A stretch of 39,154 bases of DNA from Gammaproteobacteria bacterium (GCA_016874135.1 VGVE01000021.1:1-39154), one strand, 5' to 3'. Counted from the stretch's first letter, positions 15,387-24,482 are shown. The notes: generated by a model from the sequence alone, not told the origin. Numbers and translations are program-made.

Positions 15387-17176
15387 CAACAGCGTCTGCA
15401 ACTGCTCTCGCCCGTTGGCGACGGGACATCGCACTCCGTATCTGCGGCATCCTGATCAATCAAACACCGTTCAGGCACCTTGTCCTGGCGACGTTGTTGC
15501 TGCTGGTCACCCAAAGCGTTCACGCCAGCTTCGAAGCCCGGGTCGATGATCCGTCTGTCGACAGCATGCAAACCGTGCAGCTGCAGCTGCGACTCACCGG
15601 CACGAATGAAATCGACGATCTCGATCTGGCACCGCTGAGCGAGGATTTCGAGATCCAGGGCACGAGCCAACAAAGCCAGTTGCGGATGATCAACGGCCAG
15701 GTATCGAGCTGGGTCGACGTGCAGGTCACTCTCAGGCCGAAGCGGACCGGCACGCTCACCATTCCATCACTCACCGCGGGCGGAGCACGCAGCAACTCCA
15801 TCCGGATCGATGTCCGCGCAATCGACCCGGGGTTGCAGAAACAGATCGACCAGCTGGTCTACTTCGACATCGAACTGGACCGTAGTGAAGTTTTTGTCCA
15901 GGCCCAACTGCTCTATACACGGCGCCTGTATTACACCTCGGGCGTACAGATCTATGGCGATTTGCCCGGCGCCCCGGAGGTGAAGGATGCGGTGGTCCTG
16001 ACCCTCGGTGAAACCTCGCAAAACATCACCATGCGTGGTGATACCCGCTATGGTGTGCTCGAGCAGCGTTACGCCATTTTCCCGGAACGCAGCGGCACGC
16101 TCAGCCTTCCAGGTTTCAGCATCGCCTCTTCCATCGTCCTGCCGGATGGCCGACGCGGCATTCGTGTACCGGCTGAGAGCAGGACCGTACAAGTGCTACC
16201 GATTCCGAGCGAGTTTCCAAAGGGTGCCACCTGGTTACCCGCGCGGAGTGTCCGCATCGGGGAAACCTGGGAGCCGGCCCTGGCCATGAATGGCCCGACC
16301 ACTTTGCAGAGCGGGAACACCATTCGCCGCGTCCTGAACGTCGATGTGGTTGGCAACACGGGGTCATCCATACCGGAGCTGTCGACGGACGTGAAAAGCG
16401 CGTTGATCCGCCAGTACCCAGAAGCACCGCAGCTGGTCGATGACCTCTTCGGTACCCACGTAACAGGGCGACGCACACAGACGGAGAACCTTTTCCCTAC
16501 CTGGGGAGGGAACATCACAGCAAGCCCTGTAGAGCTCATCTGGTGGAACACGGAAACGAGAGCTGTGGAGACCACGCGCCTGCCCGCTCATCCACTGCGC
16601 ATCGAAGGTCCACCACAGCCTGAAACGTCCGGCTCGATCACCGACAAGACAGCGACTGTCGCCGCTGCAGCAGCAGAGGCCCGGGAAGCGGCCAGAACGT
16701 CAAAAGATCCCTCACCTTCGATGGGCGCTGAGTTCAGGCAATGGCTCGACTCCTTGAACCGCTGGCACGCCATCGGAGTGCTGCTGATCTTCGGGGCAGT
16801 GATACTGGCTGTGGCCGCCTTTCGACTCTTCAGTCGACGCGCCACAACACCGGCTGCGCACATGGTTCGCGATTTCAAGGCCGCTATCGCGAATAAAGAT
16901 CCGAGGCGAATCCGACAAGCACTCCTCGATATCCTGATGCACACCACCGGTGTCAGTTCCGCTGAAGCGAGGCGACAAATGCGGGCAGACAACCCATGGC
17001 GATCACTGTACGAACAACTCGGCACACACCTCTACGCGGGCGAATCGCATACGCCAACCGCTACATCGGCAGAATGCGCAGAAGCGGAACGCATCGCTGC
17101 GCGTCTCAAGACACGCCGCACGAGGCAGCGCATCACCGCTCGTGAACTGCCCCCGCTCTACCCAACGGGTGCGTAA
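15383..17176 (+). CDS. BatD-like membrane protein (oxygen tolerance family)
   Basis: A 597-residue BatD-like protein with a GTG start overlapping the previous stop (GTGA). After a long basic lead, a signal segment (HLVLATLLLLVTQSVHA, ending near 50) directs the protein to the periplasm. The large beta-rich region includes the BatD marks QTVQLQLRLTGTNEIDDLDL, FEIQGTSQQSQ, TLRPKRTGTLTIPSL, a Tyr-rich strand TRRLYYTSGVQIY, and RYAIFPERSGTLSLPGF. A second helix lies near 468-486 (AIGVLLIFGAVILAVAAF), followed by a helical cytoplasmic tail. It ends the operon, eight bases before the convergent pepN stop. The name comes from Bacteroides aerotolerance; the role here is inferred. Confidence 0.92.
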   Translation: MTTASATALARWRRDIALRICGILINQTPFRHLVLATLLLLVTQSVHASFEARVDDPSVDSMQTVQLQLRLTGTNEIDDLDLAPLSEDFEIQGTSQQSQLRMINGQVSSWVDVQVTLRPKRTGTLTIPSLTAGGARSNSIRIDVRAIDPGLQKQIDQLVYFDIELDRSEVFVQAQLLYTRRLYYTSGVQIYGDLPGAPEVKDAVVLTLGETSQNITMRGDTRYGVLEQRYAIFPERSGTLSLPGFSIASSIVLPDGRRGIRVPAESRTVQVLPIPSEFPKGATWLPARSVRIGETWEPALAMNGPTTLQSGNTIRRVLNVDVVGNTGSSIPELSTDVKSALIRQYPEAPQLVDDLFGTHVTGRRTQTENLFPTWGGNITASPVELIWWNTETRAVETTRLPAHPLRIEGPPQPETSGSITDKTATVAAAAAEAREAARTSKDPSPSMGAEFRQWLDSLNRWHAIGVLLIFGAVILAVAAFRLFSRRATTPAAHMVRDFKAAIANKDPRRIRQALLDILMHTTGVSSAEARRQMRADNPWRSLYEQLGTHLYAGESHTPTATSAECAEAERIAARLKTRRTRQRITARELPPLYPTGA

Positions 17177-17184
17177 ATGCCTGC

Positions 17185-19830
17185 TTATCTGTCAAGGCTT
17201 TTGCTCACCACCTCGAAGACATCCCGCGACAGATCAGGCGTTGCCGCTATTCGTTCAAGCTCCGCGCGCATGAGTCGCTGCCGCACCGTATCGTAGCGTC
17301 GGAAACGGGTCAGTTCCGTGGTGAGCCTTGATGCTATCTGTGGATTGCGAGCATTCAGATCGATGACCCGATCCGCCAGGAAGCGGTACCCGGATCCGTC
17401 CCGGTGATGGAAGTTGCGGAAATTCCGGGCTGCAAAGGCGCTGTACAACGAACGGATCTTGTTGGGGTTGGTGCCATCGAACGCTGGATGCTTCTCGAGT
17501 CGCTGCATCGCTGCCACATCCGTCAGCGGACTTCCGGCCTGAGCCGAGAACCACCCATCCACCACCAGCGCTTCGTGACCGAATCGCTCAAGGAACTGTT
17601 GTGAGATCCGGCCACGGGTTGAGGCCCTGACATCCGGAGAATTACAGATCTCCACATAGGCTGAGCGCCGATCGGTGAGGTTGTCCGCAGATTCAAACTG
17701 CTGCACCAGAAGGTCTTCGACTGCCGCACCACCACCCGCAACAACGTAGGTGAGCGCTACATTGGCGAGGCTCCGGGTCGCCATGGCATCAGCATCGGGT
17801 GAAAACGCTGCACCGTGCCGGTAAGCCCGGTACAGGCCCTGCCAACCGTCACTGAGCCGGCTCGCAAGTTGAGCGATGAGTCTTTCCCTTGCCTCGATCA
17901 CGGCATCCACATCGAGCGGCCTGATGGCTTCAAAGAGATACGCCTCATCAGGGCAGGTCAACATTGTTGCGAGCATGAACCGGGATTCGGGATCTGCCGC
18001 TGCCAGCACCTCTGCCTGCAGCGTCGCAAACAGGTGCACAACACGCGGGTCGGGCTCGGCACGGTGCTTGAGCTGAATGATCTCATCGACCAGCAGAGTC
18101 TGCAGCGCATCCCATCGCCCGAATGCGTCTGTGTCGTGAACTGCAAGCTGGATGAGCGTGACCACATCCCGTCTGATGTCGAGACGGACCGGCGCGGAAA
18201 ACCCCCGCAATAGACTCGGTATCGGTCCCTTGCCCGCACCCCGTACCGTCAACGTGTGCATCGGCTCAATGAGGTGCAGCAGCAAATCGGCACCACGGAT
18301 TTCGCTGGCGGCATCGGCTTCGAATCGCAGGCGTTCGAAGTCGAGCGGAACACCATCGACGCTCAATAACCCCATCAACATCGGAATATGGAACGGTGCC
18401 TTGTTCTCCTGGCCCGGTGACGGCGCACAGGATTGCCGGAAAGTGAGTACCAGTGCGTCCTCCCGTTCTGCAACTTCCACGGCCACCACGGGTGTTCCCG
18501 CCTGGCTGTACCAGCGCTGGAACCGGGTCAGGTCAATCGCTGTCTGCGCCTGCATGGCGGCGACAAAATCATCGGTTGTCGCGGACTCGCCATCGTGCTG
18601 CTCAAAGTAGAGATCACAGCCTTTGCGAAACTTCTCCTCTCCCAGCAGGGTCGAGAGCATCCGCACCACTTCCGCGCCCTTTTCGTAAACAGTAACGGTG
18701 TAGAAATTGGAGATTTCAATATAGGAGGCAGGTCGTATCGGATGCGCGAGTGGCCCTGCATCTTCGGCAAATTGCACTGCGCGCAGGAACTGCACATCCT
18801 CGATTCGCTTCACCCCACGCGAGTTCATGTCCGAAGAGAACTCGGCATCACGAAACACGGTGAACCCTTCTTTGAGGCTCAGCTGGAACCAGTCGCGACA
18901 GGTGACCCGGTTGCCAGACCAGTTGTGGAAATACTCGTGCGCCACCACCGCTTCCACACGCTGGTAGCCAAGGTCGGTGGCAGTGTCGGGCGAGGCCAGC
19001 ACACAGGACGTGTTGAAGACGTTCAGCCCCTTGTTTTCCATCGCCCCCATGTTGAAGTCTTCAACGGCGACGATCATGAAGATGTCCAGGTCGTACTCAC
19101 GGCCGAACCGTTCTTCGTCCCAGCGCATGGAGCGTTTCAGTGCATCCATGGCGTAGTCGCAGTGCATGATGTTGTGGGGTTCAGAATAGATGTACAGGTC
19201 CACACTCCGCCCGCTGCGGGTAATGAACCGGTCGTGGATGTGGGCAAGGTTTCCGGCGACGAGCGCAAAGAGGTACGACGGCTTGGGCCACGGGTCTTCC
19301 CAGGTCACGCGGCGCCGGCCACCGATAATTTCTTCACCGGTGCGGTTGCCGTTGGCGAGCAACACCGGATAACGGTCCTTGTCCGCTTCAATCACCGTGG
19401 TGTAGCGGGCCTGAACATCCGGGCGATCCTGAAAGTAGGTAATGCGCCGAAACCCTTGTGCCTCACACTGGGTGCAGTACAGGTCGTTGGATCGATACAG
19501 CCCCATGAGCGCGGTGTTTTTCTGCGGCTGGATGCGGGTTACCACACTCACTTCTGCTGCTGCGCCGATATCGTGAATGACCAGCGAATCGGGCGTTACG
19601 TCGTATTGGTTGGCATCCAGCAGAACACCATCGACGGAGACGGATTCGAGTTCGAGGCCATCACCATCGAGATGAAGTGGTCCCGGATCTCCTTGCCGTA
19701 AGACCTTGATCTGGCTGGAAACACGTGTTAGCTCATCACGGATGTCGACATACAGCCGGACCGTTTCCGTTCGATACCTCGGCGGTTGGTAGTCCGCCAG
19801 TCTGACAACCTGCGGATTGGCATCTTTCAT
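17185..19830 (-). CDS. pepN: Aminopeptidase N (M1 family)
   Basis: An 881-residue M1 zinc aminopeptidase of the gammaproteobacterial PepN type (E. coli 870), which removes N-terminal residues from peptides in the cytoplasm. The exopeptidase motif GAMEN is at 262-266 and the zinc site HEYFH at 298-302 with Glu321 (LKEGFTVFRD). The long C-terminal helical domain is complete (DUF3458-type). I chose ATG 19830 (MKDANPQVVRLADYQPP) because GAAGGA lies seven bases upstream and family members start there; the frame is open to 19896. Three 16-base tandem repeats lie 104-151 bases upstream. A 422-residue plus-strand frame inside it is a shadow. Confidence 0.96.
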   Translation of the reverse strand: MKDANPQVVRLADYQPPRYRTETVRLYVDIRDELTRVSSQIKVLRQGDPGPLHLDGDGLELESVSVDGVLLDANQYDVTPDSLVIHDIGAAAEVSVVTRIQPQKNTALMGLYRSNDLYCTQCEAQGFRRITYFQDRPDVQARYTTVIEADKDRYPVLLANGNRTGEEIIGGRRRVTWEDPWPKPSYLFALVAGNLAHIHDRFITRSGRSVDLYIYSEPHNIMHCDYAMDALKRSMRWDEERFGREYDLDIFMIVAVEDFNMGAMENKGLNVFNTSCVLASPDTATDLGYQRVEAVVAHEYFHNWSGNRVTCRDWFQLSLKEGFTVFRDAEFSSDMNSRGVKRIEDVQFLRAVQFAEDAGPLAHPIRPASYIEISNFYTVTVYEKGAEVVRMLSTLLGEEKFRKGCDLYFEQHDGESATTDDFVAAMQAQTAIDLTRFQRWYSQAGTPVVAVEVAEREDALVLTFRQSCAPSPGQENKAPFHIPMLMGLLSVDGVPLDFERLRFEADAASEIRGADLLLHLIEPMHTLTVRGAGKGPIPSLLRGFSAPVRLDIRRDVVTLIQLAVHDTDAFGRWDALQTLLVDEIIQLKHRAEPDPRVVHLFATLQAEVLAAADPESRFMLATMLTCPDEAYLFEAIRPLDVDAVIEARERLIAQLASRLSDGWQGLYRAYRHGAAFSPDADAMATRSLANVALTYVVAGGGAAVEDLLVQQFESADNLTDRRSAYVEICNSPDVRASTRGRISQQFLERFGHEALVVDGWFSAQAGSPLTDVAAMQRLEKHPAFDGTNPNKIRSLYSAFAARNFRNFHHRDGSGYRFLADRVIDLNARNPQIASRLTTELTRFRRYDTVRQRLMRAELERIAATPDLSRDVFEVVSKSLDR

Positions 19831-19933
19831 GGTGTGTTCCTTCAGGTGATTCTGATCCATTCGCTCCTGCGAACTGATCGGGTCGGCAGACGGCAACCGC
19901 CGCTGTGACGGCCGAAGCGCCTATCCGAATCGG

Positions 19934-19981
19934 CGTTGCACTACAGGAGCGTTGTGCTATTGGGTCGTTGCACTACCGGGT
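19934..19981. repeat. Three tandem 16-bp direct repeats upstream of pepN
   Basis: Units start at 19934, 19950 and 19966, each 16 bases: CGTTGCACTACAGGAG, CGTTGTGCTATTGGGT, CGTTGCACTACCGGGT. Units 1 and 3 share their first 11 bases exactly; unit 2 differs at three of those 11. The third unit overlaps the stop codon of the rhomboid gene (19973-19975), and a weak fourth unit may follow. The spacing of about one and a half helical turns could suit a regulator array, or it may be slippage duplication. Confidence 0.65.
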
Positions 19982-20830
19982 CATTGTACGCGGCCGGCCG
20001 GCCAAGACAGCGAGAACCATCCCGCTGACGAGACCTCCCCAGTGCGCCGCGTTGGCGATATGCAGCCCGAACCCTTCGGTGACACCCGTGGAAAAAGCGA
20101 CGAGAACGATCAGCATGTATCCGGGTATGGCGGGATGCAGTTGCCACGGTCCGGTAGCGGGATCGAGCCGGGCGCGGGTCAGTACAAAGCCGACGAGTCC
20201 ATAGGCGACCCCCGACAAACCACCAAACAGAGGGGAAACACCAAACGCAACCTGGGTTAGGTTGGCGAGTACCGCGATCAGAGTGACCAGGAGGACCACG
20301 GCTGCGCTGCCCATCACCATTTCAACCCGGCGGCCAAACTCGTAAACCGCGGCGCAGTTGAAAACGAGGTGCATCCAGCTGAAGTGCACGAACGCGGGGG
20401 TAAGCCAGCGCCAGAACTCCTGGTCCGTCGTCAGACGCTCCAACGAGACCTCGAACCCTTGTTTGACATTCACAATCAGGAGCGATGCGGCTAGTGCATT
20501 GATGTCACCGCGACCAATATCGCCGAGAAACAGGAAAAGCGCGATCGCAGTGACCAGCAACAACAACACGGCGGGGTAGCGCGCGAGTTCCTTCGGAACA
20601 CCGCTCGCCGGAGTGGTTTGTTGTACCGGCAAGCGCGAGATCCAGTCACGCTCCCCCTTTACCCAGGCGGCGTGCAGACGCCGGAGCAGTTCGGCATGTC
20701 TTGCATCAGCGACCTCCACGATCACTTTCCCGCCCTCTTCGAACGCTCGAATTGGAGGGCCACTACGCCGAATGGCGTCGATGAACGACTCGGTCTCGGT
20801 GTCAGGTCGCAGCTCTATTGCGCGAATCAT
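19973..20830 (-). CDS. glpG: Rhomboid intramembrane serine protease, GlpG-like
   Basis: A 285-residue rhomboid that cleaves membrane-spanning substrates within the inner membrane. It has the GlpG layout: an N-terminal soluble domain (1-75, with the VADARHAELLRRLHAAWVKGE helix), then six membrane helices. Catalytic Ser206 lies in GGLSGVAYGLVGF and His263 in NAAHWGGLVSG. FWRWLTPAFVHFSWMHLVFN at 139-158 carries the conserved His and Asn of the loop and helix 2. The ATG at 20830 is used. It precedes pepN on the same strand by about 140 bases, with tandem repeats between. XdhC is divergent on the other side. Confidence 0.9.
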   Translation of the reverse strand: MIRAIELRPDTETESFIDAIRRSGPPIRAFEEGGKVIVEVADARHAELLRRLHAAWVKGERDWISRLPVQQTTPASGVPKELARYPAVLLLLVTAIALFLFLGDIGRGDINALAASLLIVNVKQGFEVSLERLTTDQEFWRWLTPAFVHFSWMHLVFNCAAVYEFGRRVEMVMGSAAVVLLVTLIAVLANLTQVAFGVSPLFGGLSGVAYGLVGFVLTRARLDPATGPWQLHPAIPGYMLIVLVAFSTGVTEGFGLHIANAAHWGGLVSGMVLAVLAGRPRTMTR

Positions 20831-20955
20831 CCAGTCTTCCCGGCTTTTTGTTCAGGTCGCGGCGAACAGAATGCTCACTTCGGAGAAATGGAAGCAGCAG
20901 GCCGCACCCGGATTCCTTATCATTTCGGTCACAGCCCAACACCGGATCACCCGCC

Positions 20956-21957
20956 ATGCAAGCAGTCGACCTGCAGGTACTCCGCTCCGTCCAGGACTGG
21001 CTGACAGCAGGCCAGCCCTGCTGGCTTTCAACTGTCGTCGCCACCTGGGGATCTTCGCCCCGCCCTGTGGGCTCTCTCTTTGCCTGCAATGCCGCCGGTC
21101 AGGTGGTCGGATCCTTGTCCGGTGGGTGTGTTGAAGACGATCTGCTCGACAAACTCACCAGCGGGCAACTCGCCAAGGATCACCCGCAGTTCTTCAAATA
21201 CGGCATCACCGCGGAGGAAACGGAACGTCTGGGGCTACCCTGTGGTGGTCAGCTCGACATCATCGTCGAACCCTGTCAGCCTACAGCAGCGGCTCGCGCG
21301 CACTTCGAACATTTGACCCGGCGCCTTGAATCGCGACACACAGTAACCCGGCACGTCGATCTCGTGAAACACCGGTTCGACGCACGGGACAGCGCCTCGT
21401 TCACTCCACTTGAATGGGATCCGGTCAGGCAGACCCTTACCCACACGCTCGGGCCGCGACTGCAGCTCTTCATCATCGGCGCCGGCATGGTGTCGCAATA
21501 TCTCGCCCATATGGCGAGCGCTCTCGACTTCGAGATCACCGTGTGTGACCCACGCGATCATCTGCTCAAGGATTTTCCCGGCGACGGCATCCGCAGGATC
21601 GCCGAGATGCCCGACGATGCCGTTCGCAAATTCGCCCATGACAGCGCATCCGCCATCGTTGCATTGACCCACGATCCACGCATCGACGATATGGGGCTCA
21701 TGGAGGCCCTGCGAACCGAGGCCTTCTACGTTGGTGCCATGGGTTCAACCCGAACCTCGGCGAGTCGCCGGATGCGCCTCCTCGCCCTCGATCTCACCGA
21801 GGCGGAACTGAACCGGCTGCACGCTCCTATCGGCTTGCCCATCGGCTCGCACACACCGCCAGAAATCGCCATCGCGATTCTCGCGGAGATCACCGCGGTG
21901 CGGTACAAAAGGGCCGACGCTGCGAAGGAACATCTGGCCGCCATCAGTGGCGGCTAA
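20956..21957 (+). CDS. XdhC/CoxI family molybdenum-enzyme maturation protein
   Basis: A 333-residue XdhC/CoxI protein. The N-domain carries VVATWGSSPRPVGSLFACN (about 28-45) and GSLSGGCVEDDL with Cys58; the C-domain is Rossmann-like (LFIIGAGMVSQYLAHMA, near 173-189) and ends with the expected GLPIGSHTPPEIAIAILAEI. XdhC binds molybdenum cofactor and helps sulfurate and insert it into xanthine dehydrogenase-type hydroxylases. I chose ATG 20956; upstream sequence in frame is not family-like. The MocA-like gene overlaps its 3' end by 11 bases. No hydroxylase genes are in the window. Confidence 0.92.
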   Translation: MQAVDLQVLRSVQDWLTAGQPCWLSTVVATWGSSPRPVGSLFACNAAGQVVGSLSGGCVEDDLLDKLTSGQLAKDHPQFFKYGITAEETERLGLPCGGQLDIIVEPCQPTAAARAHFEHLTRRLESRHTVTRHVDLVKHRFDARDSASFTPLEWDPVRQTLTHTLGPRLQLFIIGAGMVSQYLAHMASALDFEITVCDPRDHLLKDFPGDGIRRIAEMPDDAVRKFAHDSASAIVALTHDPRIDDMGLMEALRTEAFYVGAMGSTRTSASRRMRLLALDLTEAELNRLHAPIGLPIGSHTPPEIAIAILAEITAVRYKRADAAKEHLAAISGG

Positions 21958-22582
21958 CATCCATCCTCCTCCACCCCACGACGGTCCCGCAGCGATTCTT
22001 CTCGCCGCCGGGCGCAGCCGGCGCTTCGGCAGTGACAAGCGAAAACACACACTGCCTGATGGCCGAAGCATGTTGCGATCGACCTTTGAAACTTTTCAGT
22101 CGGTGTTCGACCGAGTGCGGCTGGTTCTGTCACCACGCGATGACGGGCTGCTCAGGGAACTCGGGGTGACGCTGCGGGCGGCGGATGAGGTGGTCATCGC
22201 CCTGGACGCTGACCTGGGCATGGGTCGCTCCCTGGCGGCAGGATTTGCCAATCCGCCGAGCCGCTTTGTGTTTGTTGGGCTTGCGGACATGCCCTTCGTG
22301 CAACCGGCAACACTGATCCGCTTGCGCGATCAGGCGAGCGACTTGGCCGACGATACCATTCTGGTTCCCGTCTACCGTGGTGAACGCGGCCATCCGGTCG
22401 GATTTGGAAAGACGTGGCATGCCACCATGCGCACGCTCAGTGGTGATGAGGGCGCACGATCACTGACGCGGTCTGCAAACCCGGTGCTGTTTGAGGTCGA
22501 TGATCCCGGCGTACTCGCGGACCTCGATCAGGCTCCGCCCAGCCGAGTGGCCCAGTCGAGCTTGGATCGGCACGAACCGTAG
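21947..22582 (+). CDS. MobA/MocA-like nucleotidyltransferase
   Basis: A 211-residue nucleotidyltransferase with GTG start, overlapping the XdhC-family gene. The opening AAILLAAGRSRRFGSDKR is the NTP-binding loop, and GLADMPFVQP holds the metal-binding Asp. YRGERGHPVGF is typical of MocA/MobA. With XdhC beside it, the best guess is molybdenum cofactor cytidylyltransferase (MocA type), making MCD for xanthine dehydrogenase-like enzymes; guanylyl transfer cannot be excluded. The coding end overlaps the convergent nadK by 55 bases, with both C-termini looking complete (DDPGVLADLD is the usual near-terminal motif). Confidence 0.87.
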   Translation: MAANIHPPPPHDGPAAILLAAGRSRRFGSDKRKHTLPDGRSMLRSTFETFQSVFDRVRLVLSPRDDGLLRELGVTLRAADEVVIALDADLGMGRSLAAGFANPPSRFVFVGLADMPFVQPATLIRLRDQASDLADDTILVPVYRGERGHPVGFGKTWHATMRTLSGDEGARSLTRSANPVLFEVDDPGVLADLDQAPPSRVAQSSLDRHEP

Positions 22583-23406
22583 AAACTGTGGCCGGTTGGA
22601 AAGAGGAGCCGCAGCGCCACAGGATGCTTGCGAATGCGCAGAGTTGCGGAAGGTGCGACTTCAAGGTGCACCTGGGAATCACAACTCGCCTTCGGCAATG
22701 TCAGCGCTGCGTTTTTCACCCGCACCCGGATCTCCGAGTTCCCTGACACCACCAGCGGACGCGACGTCAATGTATGCGGAAACATGGGCACGATCACGAT
22801 GGCATCGAGACTCGGATGCATGATCGGGCCACCGGCGGAGAGTGCATAGGCTGTTGACCCCGTAGGTGAAGCGACGATGAGGCCGTCGCCACGCTGGTCG
22901 TACACCCACTCGTGATCAACGAACACGCTGAACTCAAGCATGTGCGACACGCCACCCGCGTGAATGACGACATCATTAAGCGCCAGCGAGCGGCTCGATT
23001 CACCATTCTCCTCAACCACTTCGGCCTGCAGCAGAAAGTGGTTTTCTTCCGCATAGTCACCGGCAAGCACACGCGACAGCTCGGCGTCGATCACATCGGG
23101 CGAGACGCCGGCCAGAAAACCGAGGCCACCCCGGTTCACACCAAGCACCGGTTTGGCCGAATCACACAGATCCCGGGCCACACCGAGCAGCGAACCATCA
23201 CCGCCGATGACGATGACCAGGTCACTTCGGGACCCAAGCACACTACGTGGTACACGTTCGAGTTCTTGGGTCGGCAGGATCTGCGCGGTGCGCTCTTCAA
23301 CAAGAACACGCACGCCCCGCGAACGCAGGGTCGCAATTACCGCCAACGTGCTGTCACGCACCAATTCGCTGCCGGTTCGCGCGACTACGCCTGCTGTCTG
23401 GAACAT
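22528..23406 (-). CDS. nadK: NAD kinase
   Basis: An ATP-NAD kinase of about 292 residues that phosphorylates NAD to NADP in the cytoplasm. The GGDG motif lies in VIVIGGDGSLLGVAR (about 64-78 from the ATG), NRGGLGFLAGV follows, LNDVVIHAGG and DGLIVASPTGSTAYALSAGG form the NAD site, and PHTLTSRPLVV is conserved. The end, FYGSCRSKLDWATRL, matches E. coli NadK (LRTKLGW). Two starts are possible: ATG 23406 or TTG 23424, neither with a strong ribosome binding site; I list the ATG. The 3' end overlaps the MocA-like gene on the other strand. Confidence 0.95.
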   Translation of the reverse strand: MFQTAGVVARTGSELVRDSTLAVIATLRSRGVRVLVEERTAQILPTQELERVPRSVLGSRSDLVIVIGGDGSLLGVARDLCDSAKPVLGVNRGGLGFLAGVSPDVIDAELSRVLAGDYAEENHFLLQAEVVEENGESSRSLALNDVVIHAGGVSHMLEFSVFVDHEWVYDQRGDGLIVASPTGSTAYALSAGGPIMHPSLDAIVIVPMFPHTLTSRPLVVSGNSEIRVRVKNAALTLPKASCDSQVHLEVAPSATLRIRKHPVALRLLFPTGHSFYGSCRSKLDWATRLGGA

Positions 23407-23546
23407 GCCGTGGTGACTTGTCAATCCGGAGGTGGCGGCACGTTAACCAAGTTCCGGCACGGGGACAATGTCAGGACCCCGTGTTAGGCTCCTTGGCAGC
23501 ATGAACCCGCAAGCGGGCCACACGGATTCGAACCTTTGTTTCGCCC

Positions 23547-23576
23547 TTGTCTTGCTTTGGGAATCCCCCATATAAG
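23547..23576 (+). promoter_or_regulatory. Possible sigma-70 promoter for cysE
   Basis: TTGTCT at 23547-23552 and TATAAG at 23571-23576 with an 18-base spacer, about 55 bases upstream of the cysE ATG. A small CCCGC-AA-GCGGG palindrome lies at 23506-23517, just before the -35. The match is fair, not strong. Confidence 0.4.
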
Positions 23577-23630
23577 GGACCCTTGGAGGACAACCCAGTC
23601 TGATTACTCAACCATTCACGAGGCATTGTC

Positions 23631-24482
23631 ATGAGCAAACCTCAAAACAGCCGTTTCCTTGAAGTCCTGGGTGAATCCCTGCCCGGTGAGAAGCTGCTGA
23701 AACTCGGTTCGCCAGGTGATCTCTGGCCGTTGATGCGCATCGAGGCAGAGCGCAAGGCGCTGGAAGAGCCGATCCTCGGCTCCTACTTCCATGCCACCAT
23801 CCTCAATCACGCGTCCTTTGGCGCAGCACTCAGTTTTCGCCTGGCCAGCAAACTCGAAAACCCGATGTTGCCGACGATGCTGATCCGCGATGTGATCAGC
23901 CAGGCGTTTACTACCGATCCGGATATCCTCGCCGCGGCCGAAATCGACATCGTCGCCACCTACGCCCGCGACCCGGCCTGTGAAGACCTCTCGACACCGT
24001 TCCTCTTCTTCAAGGGATTTCACGCGCTGCAGGCCTATCGCATCGCCCACTGGTTGTGGCACGAAGGCCGGCAGACCCTGGCGCGTTTTTTTCAGAACCA
24101 GATCAGCGCGACACTGGGTGTCGACATCCATCCAGCGGCACGGATTGGCTCCGGCATCATGCTCGACCACGCCACCGGAATCGTGATCGGCGAAACCGCC
24201 GTGATTGAAGACGATGTGTCGATCCTGCATTCGGTGACTCTCGGTGGTACGGGCAAGACCAGTGGCGATCGTCACCCCAAGATCCGCAAGGGGGTTTTGC
24301 TCGCCGCCGGTTCCAAAATCATCGGCAACATCGAGGTCGGGACTTGCGCCAAAGTCGGTGCTGGTTCTGTGGTGCTGGAAAACGTTCCGCCGCATACCAC
24401 CGTCGCCGGTGTACCGGCACGGGTCGTCGCCACCCATGCGAAGCATCAGCCAGCCATGGACATGAACCAACAATTCATCTGA
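23631..24482 (+). CDS. cysE: Serine O-acetyltransferase
   Basis: A 283-residue serine acetyltransferase, which makes O-acetylserine from serine and acetyl-CoA, the first committed step of cysteine synthesis. The N-terminal helical domain (WPLMRIEAERKALEEPILGS, SYFHATILNHASFGAALSF across 60-80) precedes a left-handed beta-helix of hexapeptide repeats. Active-site segments are GIMLDHATGIVIGETAVI, and GKTSGDRHPKIRKGVLLAAG. The C-terminus ends in Ile (MNQQFI), as in CysE proteins that dock into cysteine synthase, so complex formation is plausible. It is followed after 17 bases by a small zinc-ribbon-like gene. Confidence 0.96.
   Translation: MSKPQNSRFLEVLGESLPGEKLLKLGSPGDLWPLMRIEAERKALEEPILGSYFHATILNHASFGAALSFRLASKLENPMLPTMLIRDVISQAFTTDPDILAAAEIDIVATYARDPACEDLSTPFLFFKGFHALQAYRIAHWLWHEGRQTLARFFQNQISATLGVDIHPAARIGSGIMLDHATGIVIGETAVIEDDVSILHSVTLGGTGKTSGDRHPKIRKGVLLAAGSKIIGNIEVGTCAKVGAGSVVLENVPPHTTVAGVPARVVATHAKHQPAMDMNQQFI

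Noticed and set aside
14839..15459. 206-codon minus-strand frame opposite the Gln/Glu-rich linker
   Set aside because: It is the complement of the low-complexity linker of the BatB/BatC-type gene and carries no independent sequence features.
18433..19701. 422-codon plus-strand open frame
   Set aside because: It lies wholly inside pepN on the opposite strand, and pepN has clear M1 motifs. Long antisense frames are expected in GC-rich genes.
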